NCBI RefSeq assembly: GCF_001278075.1
Contig: NZ_CP011340.1
Coordinates: forward strand, 4,960,001 to 5,024,000
DNA: 64,000 bases
Direction: 5' to 3'
Origin: Streptomyces pristinaespiralis
GTDB lineage: Bacteria > Actinomycetota > Actinomycetes > Streptomycetales > Streptomycetaceae
Position numbers and translations under genes: made by a program. The notes under the pieces were generated by a model. The model saw nothing but the letters and a program-made list of their open reading frames with translations. It did no database searches and had not been told where the DNA came from. This document shows positions 34,865 to 43,079 of the stretch, one piece after another (position 1 is the stretch's first letter; each line of letters starts with the position of its first letter).

Positions 34865-35036
34865 CCGGGCCGGTAGCTGCCGGCGGGCTGCTGGACGATC
34901 ACGTTCGCGCGGTTGTAGGTGTTGATGAGGGCGATGAGGCAGACAAGGGCGGTGAGTTGCTCCTCGTCGTAGAACTTGGCGGCGTTCGCCCAGGCCTCGT
35001 CGGTGACGCCACCCGCCGCGTCGGCGATGCGGGTGC
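34865..35036 (-). pseudogene. 3' fragment of the AhpD-like (CMD) gene; 172-bp direct-repeat copy
   Basis: Matches 43093-43264 in 171 of 172 positions (the only difference is C at 35014 versus G at 43242). It encodes the C-terminal 57 or so residues of the carboxymuconolactone-decarboxylase protein (TDEAWANAAKFYDEEQ...SYRPGQ) on the same strand. Upstream coding sequence, with the CxxC site, is missing. At the broken end (35037 on) the plus strand continues into an unrelated frame LGYLNPIE-stop. With its intact twin it forms direct repeats around the Rhs locus. Confidence 0.92.
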
Positions 35037-35063
35037 TTGGCTACCTCAACCCCATCGAGTGAC
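35031..35063 (+). pseudogene. Possible transposase 3' end abutting the repeat fragment
   Basis: Directly at the end of the 172-bp repeat the plus strand reads V-L-G-Y-L-N-P-I-E-stop. LGYLxPxE is a common ending of IS3-type (rve) transposases. Only about nine codons are visible, so the call is weak. A small hairpin ttccccg/cggggaa follows at 35069-35085. Confidence 0.25.
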
Positions 35064-35192
35064 ATTTTCCCCGAAGCGGGGAACTCGCATCACCAGCCCA
35101 CCGGAGCTGTGGGCGAGAGGAAGAATCTCCGCCCAAGCAATCACCAAGGGCCCGTCCCTAGGCTGACGAGCCCTCGTGCAGATCTACGTTAA

Positions 35193-35579
35193 TTAATTAG
35201 GGATATCACCCGCATTGGTCGACCTCCGCTCTGCCGCCTTGGCTCGTGCCGCGTCGATGGGGCCGGGATCGTATTTCAGCAACGCGGGATCTACCGGGTA
35301 GGGTTCTTTCCACCAAGCGGGCACGAAACCATCCGGATAATACTCGTAAGCGTGGCATTTGCTGCACCATTCCCAAAGCCGTCCATGGCCGATGAACGAT
35401 TGGCCTCTCAAGACCTTCGCTTGGACGCTCTCCTGCTTGTACCAGCGGTGCAGGGTATGATGCGAGCAAATGGGGCAGGCTGCTTCGGGAGAATCATTCT
35501 TCCAGTCTTCGTTAAAGATGCGGCGCCATGAAGAGCGATGTTCAAGGTCCAGTTCGCGCCAGTCAATGTCACTGGTCAT
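35193..35579 (-). CDS. Hypothetical protein with CxxC...CxxC, possible orphan immunity protein
   Basis: 128 residues, ATG 35579. Acidic and aromatic, lower in GC than the surroundings, with two CxxC pairs (CPIC near 36, CSKC near 72) likely binding zinc, and many Trp/Tyr. I recognise no named family. It stands beside scrambled rhs remnants and 960 bp from the Rhs operon end, where discarded toxin tips and their immunity genes are typical; that context is the only support for an immunity role. Confidence 0.7.
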   Translation of the reverse strand: MTSDIDWRELDLEHRSSWRRIFNEDWKNDSPEAACPICSHHTLHRWYKQESVQAKVLRGQSFIGHGRLWEWCSKCHAYEYYPDGFVPAWWKEPYPVDPALLKYDPGPIDAARAKAAERRSTNAGDIPN

Positions 35580-35640
35580 CGGTTTCCATTGATCCTATCT
35601 TCGAGAGCGTTTCCGGAGCCGTAGGGCGTCCCGTCACCCG

Positions 35641-35750
35641 GGGTGACGGGGCGGCCGAAGGTCGGGTCGGCCGAAGGTGTCGCGTTCGATACCCTGAGAC
35701 ACGGCACGTTCGACCGGCAGACCCGCCAGAGGGTGGTGCCGTCCCAGGTA
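35641..35750 (-). pseudogene. Scrambled rhs remnants
   Basis: Four short blocks are identical to the intact rhs gene: 35641-35662 to 38693-38714 (22 nt), 35668-35692 to 38704-38728 (25 nt), 35711-35727 to 38759-38775 (17 nt), 35727-35746 to 37354-37373 (20 nt). Orientation is the same but the blocks are compressed and come from distant parts of the gene. This is debris of another rhs copy or of recombination with it. Confidence 0.8.
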
Positions 35751-35844
35751 GGTGAACCGGGCAGGCGTTTCAGAGTCCCGGAAGTTTCCCCCGTCGCCTG
35801 GCGGTCCTTCACCCGGCGCGAGGGGCTACAGCCACGAATGCCCT

Positions 35845-36050
35845 CCGAAAGAGTGGCGAACATCGTCGCGGAACAACTTGGAGCGGACGCGGCCATCCAC
35901 GAACGCGTACCGGTGCTTCGAACATCACTTGCTGCTCGGGGAGTCAGGCGCCTTGCGCATCGAAGTCTCCGCCATCCTTTCCGAACGCTTGCTCGCGGCG
36001 CTGGGCGGACGCATGGGATGCGCGCCCCGGCAAGTCGCCAAGACTGCCGG
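35845..36050 (+). pseudogene. Decayed HATPase (anti-sigma-like) gene
   Basis: One frame reads ERVANIVAEQLGADAAIHERVP, matching EAVGHIVAELAANAATHGQVP of the intact ATPase at 34402. After a frameshift another reads LLLGESGALRIEVSAILSERL, matching LLLSEPGTLRIEVSDTRSERL. The end (cgccccggcaagtcgccaag) aligns with the intact protein's final conserved RDVGKT region. At least one frameshift and a deletion of the G2 box make it non-functional. Weak similarity may begin near 35770. Confidence 0.8.
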
Positions 36051-36171
36051 GTCGGAGCCGGCACCCTGGAGGGAGAATGATGGTGGTGCCGGCACCGAAC
36101 GTTGCGATGTCAGCTGCAACTCATTCCGCGATGGGGCCATTAGCCACGCAATAGGGTCGAACCATACGGAG

Positions 36172-36528
36172 TCAGGCGGTACCCCGAAGCGGGCCGAACC
36201 GGGACGGCGTTCTGTAATCACCGTCGTCTTCGTGCCACTGGCAATCTGCCGCCCACACGTATCCCTCTCCTCCATTAAGCAAGAAGAGAGAGCCATGGGA
36301 GAAACTTGGCGGAGCCTCCCCAAGGATTCTCGCCTGGTCTTCCGCCGTGGCAATGTCGATACGTAGAGAGTCGTAAGTGGGTCGCAACTTCATGAGCTCG
36401 ACCGCAGGGAAAAGAACATCCACCCGCGATCCATATCGATCAGAATCCGCACTCCGCAGCAGTAGCACCGAATGGCTAACCGAATACTGCCAAACCTGGA
36501 ATTCTCGATCCCATGCGGGAATTCTCAT
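36172..36528 (-). CDS. Candidate immunity protein for the Rhs toxin
   Basis: 118 residues from ATG 36528. Its Shine-Dalgarno GGGAGG is formed by the last codons of rhs, and the gene follows the toxin by five bases, the classical position of an immunity gene. The sequence is lower in GC than flanking genes and has no membrane segment or cysteine pair that would suggest a metal site. Recognisable pieces are RVDVLFPAVELMKLRPTYDSL and WHEDDGDYRTPSRFGPL. I recognise no Imm family; function is inferred from position. Confidence 0.75.
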   Translation of the reverse strand: MRIPAWDREFQVWQYSVSHSVLLLRSADSDRYGSRVDVLFPAVELMKLRPTYDSLRIDIATAEDQARILGEAPPSFSHGSLFLLNGGEGYVWAADCQWHEDDGDYRTPSRFGPLRGTA

Positions 36529-36533
36529 CAAAG

Positions 36534-39500
36534 TTATCCTCCCGGTAGCGGAAAGACCATCTCGGGAATTTCCACGATCTTTCCGTTTTCATAAAAAGTG
36601 ATACTGTCCCATGATCTATCCCCCAGTCGCACTGCTTTACCTACATGGTACATCTCTCTTTCCGTGGCGAACCAATTGTCTCCCGCCCCGTTCTGATAGG
36701 CGGAAAGAAGCTTCTCGGCTAGCGTTTCGCCGTTCTTGAAGCCGTCCATGGCGATGTGCAGGCGAACGTCAGGATTATGTGCCGCAGCGCGCACGTCCGT
36801 CTCGAAGTCGGTCCAGTTGTCCAGGTAGTGGGTGAACCCGTTGGTTTCGGCGAACTCGCGCAGGCCATGCTTACGTATTCCAAGTGCAACATTGTTCGGG
36901 CAAGGTGACAGCCCATTCGGGTCCGCCCAGGAGTACGGGTTGTGGACATAAGCCGCAGGGTTGGGTGCGGGCGCCAATCCTAGAGGATCAGGCGATGCAA
37001 ACCTTGCAGTCTCGGGAACGTAATATCGATGAAAATTATAGTAGAGGCCAGTCTCACGATCAAAGTACTGGCCTGGGAACCGGAGGGGTATGTATGCCGT
37101 GCTGGCGGTAGCCCACGTGGAGGCTCCCCATAGCGTGCTACGAGCGCGCCATGCCAGCGAACCCGACTCATCGATGAGCGCGTTCGGAGTTCCGGAGAGA
37201 TCCGTCGCGATGGAGAAGAAGCGTTCGTTAAAAGCCTCCTGTGGGGACTCGCGTGACAGAAGGCGTTCAGTTTGGGCAACGGGGTGCAGGCCATGGTGGT
37301 CCCACGTGAGAGCTACCGGCTGCGGAATGGCGTCATTCTCCGCCACTTCCTCGCAGAGGGTGGTGCCGTCCCAAGTGAAGGTGGTCTGTTCAACGACCGC
37401 CGTGCCGTTCTCGACGAGACGTTGTTTCGCGGTTCGGCGACCGAGCGCGTCGTAGTGGTAATGCCACACCGTCCCGTCCGGGGTGGTGACGGAGCGCATG
37501 CGGTTTTCGGTGTCCCACTCGTAGCGCCAGGTGTCGGGTTTGCGGGAGAGGCGGGTCTTCTGGCGGAGGGTGATACGGCCGAGGGCGTCGTGTTCGTAGC
37601 GGATACTGCCGGCTCGGGTGATGGTGGTGCCGGTGTATTCGCGGGTGCCAGTGGCCTCTTGGCCGGGGTGGGGCGCGGGCCAGGACGCTTCGGTCTGGTT
37701 GCCGGCCTCGTCGTAGGCGTAGCGCTCGGTCCAGCCTGCGGCATGGACGGCCGTGACGCGGCCGACGGGGTCGAGGTCGAAGGTGCGGGTGCCGGACAGT
37801 TGGTCGGTGAGGGCGACGAGGTTGCCGTCGGCGCGGTAGCTGTAGTCGCGGCGTTGGATGCTGCGGTCGCCGGTGGTGACATGTTGGTTGGTGAGGCGGC
37901 CGAGCGGGTCGTACTGATTGGTGAAGGAGACGGTGTCGCCGATGTGGCGGGCGATCTCCTGCCCGACGGCGTCGTGTTCGAAGGCGATCGTGCGGCCGGA
38001 GGTCGTCAGGGAGGTGCGGCGTCCGGCTGCGTCGTAGGTCCAGGTGCTGACCGCGCCGGTCGGGGTGGTGCGTCCCGTGCGGCGACCGAGGGCGTCGTAC
38101 GTATAGGAAATGGTCCGGCCGTTGACCGTCTCGGAGACGAGGCGGCCGTACCGATCGCGGAGGTAGGTGACCGTTGCGTCTGCGTTGACGGCTTCGGCGA
38201 GCTGGTCCGTGAAGTCGTACGCGAAGGTCGTGACCGACCCCGCCGCGTCCTTGCTGGTGATGCGGTCCAGCTCGTCACGCTCGTAGCGGATCGTCTGGCC
38301 GAGGGCGTCGGTGCGGGTGACGAGGCGGCCTGCCAGGTCGCGTTCGTACATGAGGGCGCGGTTGTCGAAGTCGCTCTCGGATATGAGGTGGCCGGCCGCA
38401 TCGTAGGCGTAGTCCCATGTGAGGCCCTGCGGGTTGAGGACCTGGGTGAGCCGCAGCTCGTCGTCGTGGGTGAACTCGTAGCGCACGCCGTCAGGGCCGG
38501 TACGGGCGCTGAGCAGGTCGAAGTGCGTGTACTCGAAGCGGGACACCTGGCCGAGGGCATCGGTGTGCGTGACGCAGTTGCCTTCGCCGTCATATGTCCA
38601 GGTCTGCTGGGTGCCGTCCGCCTCGGTGCGGCGAGCGAGTTTGCCTTCCGGCGTCCACTCGAGTCGGGTCGTTGCGCCGAGAGGGTCGGTAAGGGTGACG
38701 GGGCGGCCGAAGGTGTCGCGTTCGATACGGGTTACCGCACCAAGCGCGTCTGTGATCTCGACCGGCAGACCCGCCGCGTTGCTGCGCACACGGGTGGTGT
38801 TGCCGAGCGCGTCGGTGACGGCGGTGAGGTGCCCGGCTCGGTTGTAGGTGTAGCGGGTGACGGCCCCCGAGGGGGCGGTCATGCTGGTGCGGTTGCCGCG
38901 TTCGTCATAGTCATGGCGGACCGTCGTACGGTCCGGGTTGGTGACGCGGACGGTCAGTCCCAGCGTGTTGTACTCGGCCTGCGCCTCGCGGCCGTCGGGG
39001 CGGACGACCGTGGTGGGATGTCCGGACTCGTCGTATTCGAAGCGTGTGGTCCGGCCGAGCGGGTCCGTCAGCGACAGAAGGCGGTTGTAGCGGTCCCGCT
39101 CGTAGCGGGTGATCGCGCCGAGCGGGTCGATCTCCTTGACGACCTGGTGCGCGTCGTTGATGACGAACCGGTTCACGGCACCGGCAGCGGTTGTGGTGGT
39201 CGTGGTCCGCAAGCCGGTCTCAGCGTCGATGCCGCCGTAGTCGAGGCGCAGGCTCATGTGGCCTGCGGCACCGGATTCGGCGATGCACCGGTCCTGCTCG
39301 TCGTAGGCGTAGTCGTAGCGGCTGCCGTTGGTGTCCGTCCACGAGGTGACCCGGCCGCGGGCGTCGTACGCGAATTTGAGGGGCAGGCCGGAAGAGTTGG
39401 TGACGTCGGTGAGGTGACCGTCGGTGTAGCCGTAGCGCAGGATCTCCTGATCGGAGCCGTCCGTGGCGGCGCCGGCCAGATGCAGAGCCGTGACCCGCCC

Positions 39501-41198
39501 GTCCGCGGTGGTGAGCTTCAGGTGGTAGCCGCCACAATGGACGATCGAGACCGGCGCACCGGTCTCGTCGTCGTACTCGAACGTGATCCAGTTGCCGTTG
39601 CGGTCGTCGATCTGGGTGAGGAGTGCCTGATCGTCCTGGCGGGGGGCGAAGTGCCATGTACGTCCGGTGTCCGGGTCGGTGATGGTGTAGTCGCCATCGA
39701 CGTCACGGTCCAGGGGCCAGCGCGGGCCGTGGCTCGGCATGACGGGCACGCCGGGGGCCGGGTGCGGATAGGCCAGGAGCATGCCGTCCTCGCATACGAA
39801 GACGACGCCCTCGGAGTCGATCTCCAGGCGCTGGTCGGCGGTCGATGACCAGGACGGCCCGAACCATCGGCCGGCGCGGTAGTCCGAGGCGACCCGTCGG
39901 CGGAAGATCAATGGCAGTGTGCCCGGCAGGACGATGTCCGTCTGGGGCAGATACATGACGCCCGTGGCAAGGTCGATCGGGTCCGTGCCCCGGCTCTCGA
40001 CGGCGTCGGGGGTGCGGGAGGGCTTCGCCGCGTCTTCGACACCTTGGCGAGCCGCGGTCTTCGCACCCGTTGTGACCGCGCTCTTCGTTCCGGCGGTGAC
40101 CAGGCCTTTGACGGCGCCGGCGCCTTTGGTGCCGAGGATTTCGGGGATGAGGCGGCCGATGAATTCGGACGGGTCGCCCTTGGCGGCTTCCCAGGCGTTC
40201 TTCAGGGCGCGGTCGGGGTTGGCGGCGGTGGAGGCGATGCCGGCGAGCGTGGTGTTGACGCCTTTCCAGTACTCGGCCGGGTGGGTCAGGTTGTACATGT
40301 CGAGCGGGTTGACCGAGCGGACGAAGTTGACGATGCCCGCTGTTCCCTTGACGACGCCGCCGGCCAGGTGCATGGATTCCACGCCCATGCCCAGGGCGTA
40401 GTCGGTGAACTCGGCCTTGAGTTTGTCGCGGCCGGTGGGTTCCTTCGGCGCGTGTGCCATCGCCGCCGTCACCGCACTCTTCGCAGCCTCCGCCGCTTCG
40501 TTGCGGGCCTTGCGGGCGTCGGCGAGGATCTCCCGCGCCCGGGCCCGTTTGGCCTTGCCCGGGTCGGAGAACTCACCCGGGTCCGGCAGCGGGTTGTCCC
40601 CGTTGCGGGCCGCGTTGTAGGCCTCGACCTTCTTGTTGTACGCCTCGGCCGCCTTCTTGGAGTCGCTCTCACCCTCCCTGTAGAGGGCGATCGCCTCCTT
40701 CGCCTTGCCCTGCGCGCTGGTGACCGCTTTGGAGTAGGTCTCCAAAGCCTTGGCCGCGTCCTCGCACGCGTCCGCCGCGCGCAGCCAGTCCGTGGGCAGC
40801 GGCTCGAACTTCTCCCGGAAGGTGTTGGCCGCCTCACCCTTCCAGTGGGCCGAGTCCATCTTCTTCAGCCCGCCACCGACCAGGTCGAACGCCTTGTGGA
40901 AGTCCCGCAGGTTCTTCACCGACTCGGCGATCTTCTCCGGCCGGCCATGAATCAGCTCGTTCGCCTCTTCACTCTGGCCGAGCTGCTGCTCACCCACCTG
41001 CGCACCGAGCGACGAAGCGGTCTCGTCCCCCCAGTCCTCGACCGCCTCGGCCACACCGTCGTAGCCGTAGTGCCGCAGCCCCTGCCCGGCCTTGTCGGTC
41101 ACATAGTCGACACCCTCGCCGACCAGTTCCTTGCCCTTGTCGATCCCGTCGTCGACGATGTCGACGCCCTTGTCGACCAGCCCGCCCCAGTCCACCAT
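36534..41198 (-). CDS. Rhs/YD-repeat polymorphic toxin with T7SS-type N-terminus
   Basis: 1554 residues. An N-terminal helical ESX/WXG-like secretion region includes W-K-G at 119-121 and runs to about 270. It is followed by a hydrophobic linker, a DUF6531 domain (about 403-480, DPIDLATGVMYLPQTDI), and YD repeats to about 1350. The Rhs core GQYFDRETGLYYNFHRYY...SPDPLGL (1373-1400) ends in PNGLSPCPN. The variable tip is the last 118 residues; pieces such as GIRKHGLREFAETNGFTHYL and HIAMDG resemble polymorphic toxin type 27 tips, but I am not sure. ATG shares its A with the preceding stop (TGATG). The toxin end and the immunity gene are lower in GC, consistent with tip exchange. Confidence 0.92.
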   Translation of the reverse strand: MVDWGGLVDKGVDIVDDGIDKGKELVGEGVDYVTDKAGQGLRHYGYDGVAEAVEDWGDETASSLGAQVGEQQLGQSEEANELIHGRPEKIAESVKNLRDFHKAFDLVGGGLKKMDSAHWKGEAANTFREKFEPLPTDWLRAADACEDAAKALETYSKAVTSAQGKAKEAIALYREGESDSKKAAEAYNKKVEAYNAARNGDNPLPDPGEFSDPGKAKRARAREILADARKARNEAAEAAKSAVTAAMAHAPKEPTGRDKLKAEFTDYALGMGVESMHLAGGVVKGTAGIVNFVRSVNPLDMYNLTHPAEYWKGVNTTLAGIASTAANPDRALKNAWEAAKGDPSEFIGRLIPEILGTKGAGAVKGLVTAGTKSAVTTGAKTAARQGVEDAAKPSRTPDAVESRGTDPIDLATGVMYLPQTDIVLPGTLPLIFRRRVASDYRAGRWFGPSWSSTADQRLEIDSEGVVFVCEDGMLLAYPHPAPGVPVMPSHGPRWPLDRDVDGDYTITDPDTGRTWHFAPRQDDQALLTQIDDRNGNWITFEYDDETGAPVSIVHCGGYHLKLTTADGRVTALHLAGAATDGSDQEILRYGYTDGHLTDVTNSSGLPLKFAYDARGRVTSWTDTNGSRYDYAYDEQDRCIAESGAAGHMSLRLDYGGIDAETGLRTTTTTTAAGAVNRFVINDAHQVVKEIDPLGAITRYERDRYNRLLSLTDPLGRTTRFEYDESGHPTTVVRPDGREAQAEYNTLGLTVRVTNPDRTTVRHDYDERGNRTSMTAPSGAVTRYTYNRAGHLTAVTDALGNTTRVRSNAAGLPVEITDALGAVTRIERDTFGRPVTLTDPLGATTRLEWTPEGKLARRTEADGTQQTWTYDGEGNCVTHTDALGQVSRFEYTHFDLLSARTGPDGVRYEFTHDDELRLTQVLNPQGLTWDYAYDAAGHLISESDFDNRALMYERDLAGRLVTRTDALGQTIRYERDELDRITSKDAAGSVTTFAYDFTDQLAEAVNADATVTYLRDRYGRLVSETVNGRTISYTYDALGRRTGRTTPTGAVSTWTYDAAGRRTSLTTSGRTIAFEHDAVGQEIARHIGDTVSFTNQYDPLGRLTNQHVTTGDRSIQRRDYSYRADGNLVALTDQLSGTRTFDLDPVGRVTAVHAAGWTERYAYDEAGNQTEASWPAPHPGQEATGTREYTGTTITRAGSIRYEHDALGRITLRQKTRLSRKPDTWRYEWDTENRMRSVTTPDGTVWHYHYDALGRRTAKQRLVENGTAVVEQTTFTWDGTTLCEEVAENDAIPQPVALTWDHHGLHPVAQTERLLSRESPQEAFNERFFSIATDLSGTPNALIDESGSLAWRARSTLWGASTWATASTAYIPLRFPGQYFDRETGLYYNFHRYYVPETARFASPDPLGLAPAPNPAAYVHNPYSWADPNGLSPCPNNVALGIRKHGLREFAETNGFTHYLDNWTDFETDVRAAAHNPDVRLHIAMDGFKNGETLAEKLLSAYQNGAGDNWFATEREMYHVGKAVRLGDRSWDSITFYENGKIVEIPEMVFPLPGG

Positions 41199-41845
41199 CA
41201 GCGACTCTCCCCCCACCGCGGCTGCTCAGCCTGATCCACCGTCGCCTGATCCGGATCAAGATCCTCACGCAACTGCGCGTCCAACCGCTCCCGCACCGAC
41301 GGATCGAGGATCCCCGCCCGCTCCATCGCGTCGTTCTGCGCATCCATCACGTCATACGTCGTGTTGGCCCACGTCTGCTTCACCTCGGCATGCGCCTGCG
41401 AGAACGACTCACCGCTCCAGTCCGCGTTGTCCCACGCGTGCTGGTCACGGATCGTGTCCCAGCTCATCTGCTTGACCTCGTCCTCCGACAGATGCGGATT
41501 ACCGTTCAGCGAGTTCACACCGATCTTGATGCTGTCCTTGACGTACTGCTCCTGCTCCGCGAACGACCCCGCCGACAGACCCAACGCCTGAGCGACCAGA
41601 TTGCCCTTCATCGTGAGCGCCCGAACCCCCCACTCCCACCGGTTGCAGAACGTCTCGAACTCCGACGTCAGCCCGGGATGCCCCAACTCCAGACCGGACA
41701 AGGCCAGATCAGAGAACCCCCGGCCCGTCGTCGCCTCCCCGATCATGCCGAGCTCCTTCAGCTCCGCATGCGCCAGATCGATACCACTCGCGATCTCCAC
41801 CAAAGCCGACGGCGGCGCCGCAAGATCCGGCTGCTCCCCACTCAC
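41198..41845 (-). CDS. Helical T7SS-type partner protein of the Rhs toxin
   Basis: 215 residues from GTG 41845, overlapping the previous stop (GTGA), and its own stop overlaps the rhs start. Predicted all-helical; features include a conserved EFETFCNRWEWGVRALTMKGNLVAQALGLSAGSFAEQEQYVKDS-type heptad region that resembles EspC/ESX-1 secretion-associated helical hairpins. Such proteins usually precede Rhs toxins in Streptomyces and may act as chaperone or co-substrate for type VII export. Inferred from position and fold type. Confidence 0.75.
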   Translation of the reverse strand: MSGEQPDLAAPPSALVEIASGIDLAHAELKELGMIGEATTGRGFSDLALSGLELGHPGLTSEFETFCNRWEWGVRALTMKGNLVAQALGLSAGSFAEQEQYVKDSIKIGVNSLNGNPHLSEDEVKQMSWDTIRDQHAWDNADWSGESFSQAHAEVKQTWANTTYDVMDAQNDAMERAGILDPSVRERLDAQLREDLDPDQATVDQAEQPRWGESR

Positions 41846-42360
41846 CGTGTCCCCCCGAGATCCACCACCGCCGCCTCGGGCACCACACCCTCGACCGGCG
41901 GAAACAACATGCCCTCGTCACTGCCCGCATCCAGCGCGACACCCGCCGGGCCCGGCAGCATCGGCACCATCACATCCAACAACCGCGCACCCAGCACCGT
42001 CCGGTACTCCCACTCACGCCCCGCATCCTGCTGAGCATGCGCGAACCGCGACAGCGCCTCCTCGTCGGAGAACGCACAGATCCACCGCACCCCGTTGAAA
42101 TCCGCCGTCCACAAACTCCCCTGCGCATCGAACGGCACCAACACCGCCGCACGCCGGAACTCCCCCAGCAAACGCGCAAACCCACGCCGACCCGCCGCCA
42201 CCTCATCCACCACCGGCACAGACGCAGCCGCCACAGGCTGCTCGAGAGGCGCAGCTGGCGCCGCTGGCCCGGACTCCCCGGCCTGCTCGGTCAGTTCGGC
42301 CAACTCAGCGAGTCTCAAAAGGCGGTCAGGCCCCGATATGTCATCCCCGTTGTCACTCAC
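41842..42360 (-). CDS. SseB-domain protein
   Basis: About 172 residues if GTG 42360 is the start (no convincing Shine-Dalgarno; the true start may differ). The core RGFARLLGEFRRAAVLVPFDAQGSLWTADFNGVRWICAFSDEEALSRFAHA is the SseB N-terminal domain pattern. SseB-like genes regularly lead Streptomyces T7SS toxin operons; their job is unclear. It overlaps the next gene by GTGA, so the four genes SseB-helical-Rhs-immunity form one operon. Confidence 0.8.
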   Translation of the reverse strand: MSDNGDDISGPDRLLRLAELAELTEQAGESGPAAPAAPLEQPVAAASVPVVDEVAAGRRGFARLLGEFRRAAVLVPFDAQGSLWTADFNGVRWICAFSDEEALSRFAHAQQDAGREWEYRTVLGARLLDVMVPMLPGPAGVALDAGSDEGMLFPPVEGVVPEAAVVDLGGTR

Positions 42361-43079
42361 CACTGGATGCTGCCACGTGGCCTTTCCCGCCAGCAACGAG
42401 AAAATCGGGCAAGTCGCCACGTGTGACACACCCCCATCGGTAGCGGACGATCTCCGAAGTGTCGAAGGTTCCACCTCCTGATCGAGCGCCCGCACTCGAG
42501 GTCCGGCGTAGCCCGAGGAGGCGCTGTCCCGACGTCGGTCGAAGGATTGAGGGGATTCGGGCCCGCCTTCGCGGGGGCCGGGCTCGCGTACGGGTCCGTC
42601 GTCGAGGTCGGTATGTAGGTGCGCTCCGCGTAGACGCTCCCACCGTCCGTCTCAGCGGACAGGCGTGGTCCGCGCGTACCCGACGGCCGCGACCGGCGGC
42701 AGGACTTGAGGGTGGCCATGGCCTGGGCGCCGAGGGCCAGGGTCTTGGCATGGGAGTGGTTGATCGCCAGCTGCTCGACGGACAGTGTCCCGGCGGCCGC
42801 GGTACGACACGCGCCCGGCGCCGTCAGCTTCGCTGTGTGCCCCTCTAACCCACAACGGGACGCCTGCAGCAGTCGCCTTGGCCGTCGCGACGGTTATTGC
42901 CGCGCTCCGCAATGCCGGTCAACAAGAGTGACCGATTGGTCGTCCCAGCGTCAGGGACGTGCAGGGTGTGCCGGCCCCGGCCCGGACGAAACCCGCCCCG
43001 GGCTGCGACGAGGCGGCCCGGGGCGGGTGCTGCTTCTCCTACGGGGCGGCACCGGCCGGACCCGGCCGGGTGGTTCTCG
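42361..43079. other. Gene-poor interval with remnants
   Basis: 719 bp between the Rhs operon and the AhpD-like gene. It holds the remnant at 42580-42700 described separately; 42700-42860 on the minus strand can be read as TLSVEQLAINHSHAKTLALGAQ, protein-like but without a credible start. The remainder shows no codon bias. The Rhs operon promoter should lie near 42360-42480. Confidence 0.5.
42580..42700 (-). pseudogene. Remnant of a relative of the membrane protein gene at 46896
   Basis: 18 identical bases (gggctcgcgtacgggtcc, 42580-42597) match 46951-46968, and the translated segment DGGSVYAERTYIPTSTTDPYASP aligns with the C-terminal DGGRFYGGVHAECAYDRAQAKDPYASP of the intact protein. The rest of the gene is absent. 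Confidence 0.65.

Noticed and set aside
37500..39700. Regular repeats that could suggest a CRISPR or minisatellite
   Set aside because: They are degenerate YD-repeat codons inside the Rhs frame, with variable unit length and no spacers.
37272..39848. 858-codon ORF antisense to rhs
   Set aside because: Its Gly/Val-rich translation mirrors the YD repeats on the other strand; no start signal or recognisable domain.
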